This document shows, one piece after another, positions 5,094 to 7,906 of a stretch of DNA of 7,906 nt; positions within the stretch are counted from its first letter, which is position 1; every line of letters begins with the position of its first letter. Under the pieces are notes generated by a model. That model was given only the letters and a program-made list of their open reading frames with translations. It was not told the origin of the DNA and made no database searches. Origin of the DNA: Actinomycetota bacterium (GTDB lineage Bacteria > Actinomycetota > Actinomycetes > Streptosporangiales > Streptosporangiaceae). The position numbers and the translations under genes were made by a program. The stretch is from assembly GCA_003168295.1 (NCBI GenBank), contig PMST01000408.1:3128-11033 (forward strand), given 5' to 3'.

Positions 5094-7906
5094 CTACGAC
5101 GCGGATTGCGTGATGATGGCCGTGTAGATCCCTATGACGGCGGTGCTGGGGACCGACACCTGGATCTGCGGGTCCCAGGTGGCGGAATTGTCGCCGTTGG
5201 CGCCGGTGGCCGTGACGACGGCCTGGGGCGAGCCGGACAGGACGGTGACGGGCGTGGGCGTGAAGGTAGCCGATCCGGTGGTCGTACCGAGTGCATTGAT
5301 GAGATAGGAAGCGTTACCGGCCTGAATGAGGTCTCCTGAGGTCACGGTGTTGAGGAAGTCAGTTGAGGAGACCGTCGCCGTCCAGCTACCGCCGAGCAGG
5401 GCGCGGTTGTCGGTCACCGTGACGGTCCCCAGGCCCGCGGCGGCCGTCCCGCCCGTGACTATCGCGCCAAGGTCGGCGCCCGCCGGAACGCTGATCGACA
5501 GCACGCCGGTAAGAACCGCGACGGTGGCGCTGCAGGCCGGATTGATGGTTCCGCTGGGGCAGTTGCTCCCCGGCGCCGCCGAAGTGACGGTGTTGGCCAT
5601 GATCTTGTCGCCGGTTTCCGGGTCGTCGACCGTCGCCGAGTACGTGACGGTCACGCTGCCGCCGACCGCGAGGTCACCGGTCCAGGTCAGGTCCGGGCTG
5701 GCGTACGACACGGTTCCCGCCGTCGCCGCGGCATCGCTGTTGTAGCTGGCGTCGTCAAGGACCCCCGTCAGGTTGTCGGTGACGGTGGCGCCGGTGTACG
5801 GGGTCTGCCCGGTGTCGGCGACGGTGATCGTGTAGTGCACGGCGCCGCCGGGTGAGGCGGTGCCGGTGTCGGCGGTCTTGGTGATGGTCAGCGCGGGAAT
5901 GAGGTCCTGGACTGAGGTGGTGCACGCGGCGGCGGTTCCGCCGACCAGGCAGTTGCTGCCCACCGCGCCCGAGGTGACCGTGTTGACGAGAAGCTTGTCC
6001 CCGGTGTCGGGGTTGTTCACGGTGACGGAGTAGGTGATCGTGGCCGACGCGCCGACGGCCAGGTTCCCGGTCCAGGTCAGGACCGGGCTGGCATAGGACA
6101 CCGTGCCGGCGGTCGCGCTCACGTCGCCGTTGTAGCCGGCGTCGGTAAGGACCCCGGTCAGGTCGTCGGTGACGGTGGCGCCGGTGTAGGGGGTCTGGCC
6201 GGTGTCGGTCACCGTGATCGTGTAGCCCACCGTGGCTCCGGGGGTGGTGGTGCTGACGTTCGCGGTCTTGGTGATGGTCAAGCCCGGCACCAGGACGGTG
6301 ACCGAGGCTGAGCAGCGCGGGTCGGTGCCGCCGGGCGGGCAGTTGCTGCCGGGCGCAGTGCTGGTGACGGAGCCGGTGAGCACCGTACCTGGGGGGACGG
6401 GGTTATCCACCGTGAAGGTCCCGGTGACGGTGACCGTCCCGCCGACCGGGATGTCCCCGGTCCACAAAACGCCGGTGCTGGTGACGACCAGCGTCCCGGA
6501 GGTCGCGGTCTGGTCGCCGTCGGGAGTCGCGTGGTCGAGCACCTGGCTGGCGCCGAGCACGATCGTGATCCCGTCGTAGGGGACCTGGCCGGTATTGGTG
6601 AACGTCGAGGTAAGCCGGAACACCCCGCCCGGCGTGATGGTGGCCACGCTCGACTGGGCAACGATCAGCAGCTGGGCCACCGCGACCGTCACCGAGCACC
6701 GGGGATCGGTGCTGCCGGAGGCGCAGTTGCTGCCCGCCGTGGCCGAGGTGACCGTGTTGGCCAGGATGCCGCCGCCGGTGTCGGGGTTGTCCACGGTGAC
6801 GGTGTAGGTGATGGTGGCCGACGCGCCGACGGCCAGGTTCCCGGTCCAGGTCAGGACCGGGCTGGCATAGGACACCGTGCCGGCGGTCGCGGTCGCGTCG
6901 GCGTTGTAGGCGGCGTCATCTAGCACGCCGGTCAGCGGGTCGGTGACCGTGGCCCCGGTGTAGGGGGTCTGCCCGGAGTCGGTCACCGTGATCGTGTAGG
7001 CCACCACCCCGCCGGGGGTGGCGGTGGCCACGTTCGCGGTCTTGGCGATGGTCAGGCCCGGAGTCAGCACCGTGACGGTGGCGGTGCAGGCGGCGTTCTG
7101 GCCGCCGGCCGGGCAGCTGCTGCCGGCGGCGGCCGAGACCGCGGTGTTGGTCATGACCTTCCCGCCGGTATCAGGGTTGTCCACCGTGACGGAATAGGTG
7201 ATCGTCGCGGTGGCGCCGGCGGCCAGGTTCCCGGTCCAGGTCAGGACCGGGCCGGCATAGGACACCGTGCCGGCGCTCGCGGCGGCGTCGCCGTTGTAGA
7301 CGGCGTCGCCCAGGACCCCGGACAGCGAGTCGGTCACGGTCGCGCCGGTGTACGGGGTCTGCCCGGAATCGGTCACCGTGATCGTGTAACCCACCGCCTG
7401 GCCGGGAACCGCGAACGTGGCATTCGCGGTCTTGGTGATGGCCAGGCCCGGGGTCAGCACCGTGACGCTCGCCGCGCAGCGCGGGTCGGTGCTGCCGGAC
7501 GGGCAGTTGCTACCGGGCGCGCTGGTGGAGTCGGTGATGGTGAGCACGGTGTTCAGCGGGACGGGGTTGTCCACCGTGACGGTGCCGGTGATGGTGACCG
7601 TCCCGCCGACCGGGATGTTCCCGGTCCACGAAGCGCCGGTGCTGGTGATGGTCAGCGTCCCGGAGGTCGCGGTCTGGTCGCCGTCCAAAGTGGCGTAGGC
7701 GAACGAGGCGCTGCCGTTGGGCACGATCGTGATGCCGGTGTAGGGGACCTGGCCGGTGTTGGTGAACGTGGAGGTGAACCGGATCACCCCGCCCGGCGTG
7801 GTCGTGGCCACGTTCGCCTGGTTGACGATCAGCAGCTGGGCCACGGTGACCGTCACGGAGCACCGGGCGTCAGTGCTGCCCGACGCGCAGTTGCTGCCGG
7901 CGGTGG
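5094..7906 (-). CDS. Large DUF11-repeat surface protein with C-terminal WxL-like domain (5' end outside window)
   Basis: Only the C-terminal 936 residues are visible; the frame stays open to the right edge, so the true start and signal peptide lie outside. Residues are numbered here from the first complete codon (7902-7904). The fragment begins inside the end of one repeat, then has six complete repeats of about 130 residues (from 22, 152, 282, 410, 540 and 670), and ends with a WxL-like domain (800-936) homologous to the small secreted protein (VTVTDNRAL, W841-TATV, STDF, GDNSATW910, VPSTAV-GIY). Repeats are DUF11-type beta domains (TPGG, YTITVTD-GQTPYTGATVTD, LTWTGNLA-G-ATITY-VTVDNPDTG) of two kinds, ordered B-A-A-B-A-A. 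All seven visible repeat ends carry CX8C. The sequence is rich in Thr, Val, Ala and Gly, with very few Lys or His. It has no LPXTG or membrane anchor, so attachment presumably depends on the WxL-like domain. It runs convergent to the other surface genes. Role inferred: a long extracellular stalk or adhesin. Confidence 0.88.
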   Translation of the reverse strand, partial: TAGSNCASGSTDARCSVTVTVAQLLIVNQANVATTTPGGVIRFTSTFTNTGQVPYTGITIVPNGSASFAYATLDGDQTATSGTLTITSTGASWTGNIPVGGTVTITGTVTVDNPVPLNTVLTITDSTSAPGSNCPSGSTDPRCAASVTVLTPGLAITKTANATFAVPGQAVGYTITVTDSGQTPYTGATVTDSLSGVLGDAVYNGDAAASAGTVSYAGPVLTWTGNLAAGATATITYSVTVDNPDTGGKVMTNTAVSAAAGSSCPAGGQNAACTATVTVLTPGLTIAKTANVATATPGGVVAYTITVTDSGQTPYTGATVTDPLTGVLDDAAYNADATATAGTVSYASPVLTWTGNLAVGASATITYTVTVDNPDTGGGILANTVTSATAGSNCASGSTDPRCSVTVAVAQLLIVAQSSVATITPGGVFRLTSTFTNTGQVPYDGITIVLGASQVLDHATPDGDQTATSGTLVVTSTGVLWTGDIPVGGTVTVTGTFTVDNPVPPGTVLTGSVTSTAPGSNCPPGGTDPRCSASVTVLVPGLTITKTANVSTTTPGATVGYTITVTDTGQTPYTGATVTDDLTGVLTDAGYNGDVSATAGTVSYASPVLTWTGNLAVGASATITYSVTVNNPDTGDKLLVNTVTSGAVGSNCLVGGTAAACTTSVQDLIPALTITKTADTGTASPGGAVHYTITVADTGQTPYTGATVTDNLTGVLDDASYNSDAAATAGTVSYASPDLTWTGDLAVGGSVTVTYSATVDDPETGDKIMANTVTSAAPGSNCPSGTINPACSATVAVLTGVLSISVPAGADLGAIVTGGTAAAGLGTVTVTDNRALLGGSWTATVSSTDFLNTVTSGDLIQAGNASYLINALGTTTGSATFTPTPVTVLSGSPQAVVTATGANGDNSATWDPQIQVSVPSTAVIGIYTAIITQSAS
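5508..7841 (-). repeat. Tandem array of six DUF11 repeats, B-A-A-B-A-A
   Basis: In coding order the units are B1 7452-7841, A1 7062-7451, A2 6678-7061, B2 6288-6677, A3 5898-6287 and A4 5508-5897. Five are 390 bases and A2 is 384. Type A opens with PG/PA-LTITKTA and contains YNGDA-ATAGTVSYASPVLTW; type B opens with AQLLIV and contains FTSTFTNTGQVPY and DGDQTATSGTL. B1-A1-A2 and B2-A3-A4 form a higher-order unit of 1164 bases. The fragment before B1 ends in GSNC..GSTDARCSVTV like the A2-B2 junction, so the pattern continues outside the window. Confidence 0.85.
6040..6117 (-). repeat. 78-base block identical to 6814-6891
   Basis: Bases 6040-6117 (repeat A3) and 6814-6891 (repeat A2) are identical by direct reading, 774 bases apart. 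They encode the central strands around the SYASPVLTWTGNLAVGASAT segment. Identity at synonymous positions indicates recent duplication or gene conversion within the array. Confidence 0.85.

Noticed and set aside
5508..7841. Repeats as a CRISPR array or insertion sequences
   Set aside because: The period of about 390 bases is in frame with a protein and variable throughout. There are no short repeats with unique spacers, no transposase and no terminal inverted repeats.
7854..7856. GTG as the start codon of the large repeat protein
   Set aside because: The frame is open to the window edge, and the 16 codons upstream read as the end of another repeat, with its CX8C segment. The GTG is an internal valine.

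Overview
The window is GC-rich, with strong GGAGG-type ribosome binding sites and some GTG starts. It encodes a DUF5709 protein, a family I know only from actinobacteria. I therefore read it as chromosomal DNA of a high-GC Gram-positive actinomycete, genus not determinable. There are six genes, one of them cut by the right edge, and no RNA gene, insertion sequence, integrase or CRISPR array that I can see.

Left part (1-1726, minus strand): a complete adenine/adenosine deaminase-family gene lies downstream of a short acidic DUF5709 gene. They are separated by 229 bases that hold a good -10 hexamer, inverted GAACGAACG motifs and a leader hairpin. These two genes look like ordinary chromosomal background.

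Middle gap (1727-2246): 520 bases without a gene separate the two divergent blocks. It contains an AT-rich island with an 11-base dyad, a weak promoter candidate, and two overlapping, mutually exclusive hairpins in the probable leader of the next gene.

Right part (2247-7906): a cell-surface locus. It has (i) a small secreted protein made mostly of a divergent WxL-like domain; (ii) 16 bases downstream, a secreted DUF916/DUF3324-like protein with one C-terminal membrane helix; (iii) after a hairpin and 271 bases, a secreted DUF11-like protein with a C-terminal membrane helix; and (iv) convergent to it, the C-terminal 936 residues of a very large protein made of DUF11-type repeats ending in the same WxL-like domain as (i). 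Small WxL protein, large WxL protein and DUF916 membrane partner is the composition of the WxL surface loci of low-GC Gram-positives. Here it appears in a high-GC background with a WTA tripeptide in place of W-x-L. The inferred assembly is a wall-associated adhesive or structural stalk, held non-covalently by WxL-like domains and membrane-anchored DUF916/DUF11 proteins.

The most notable point is the architecture of the large protein. Two repeat types are arranged B-A-A-B-A-A. Type A repeats share a Lys-Asp-Asn set at fixed spacing that is absent from both type B repeats, which suggests intramolecular isopeptide bonds in A only. Every visible repeat ends in a CX8C pair.
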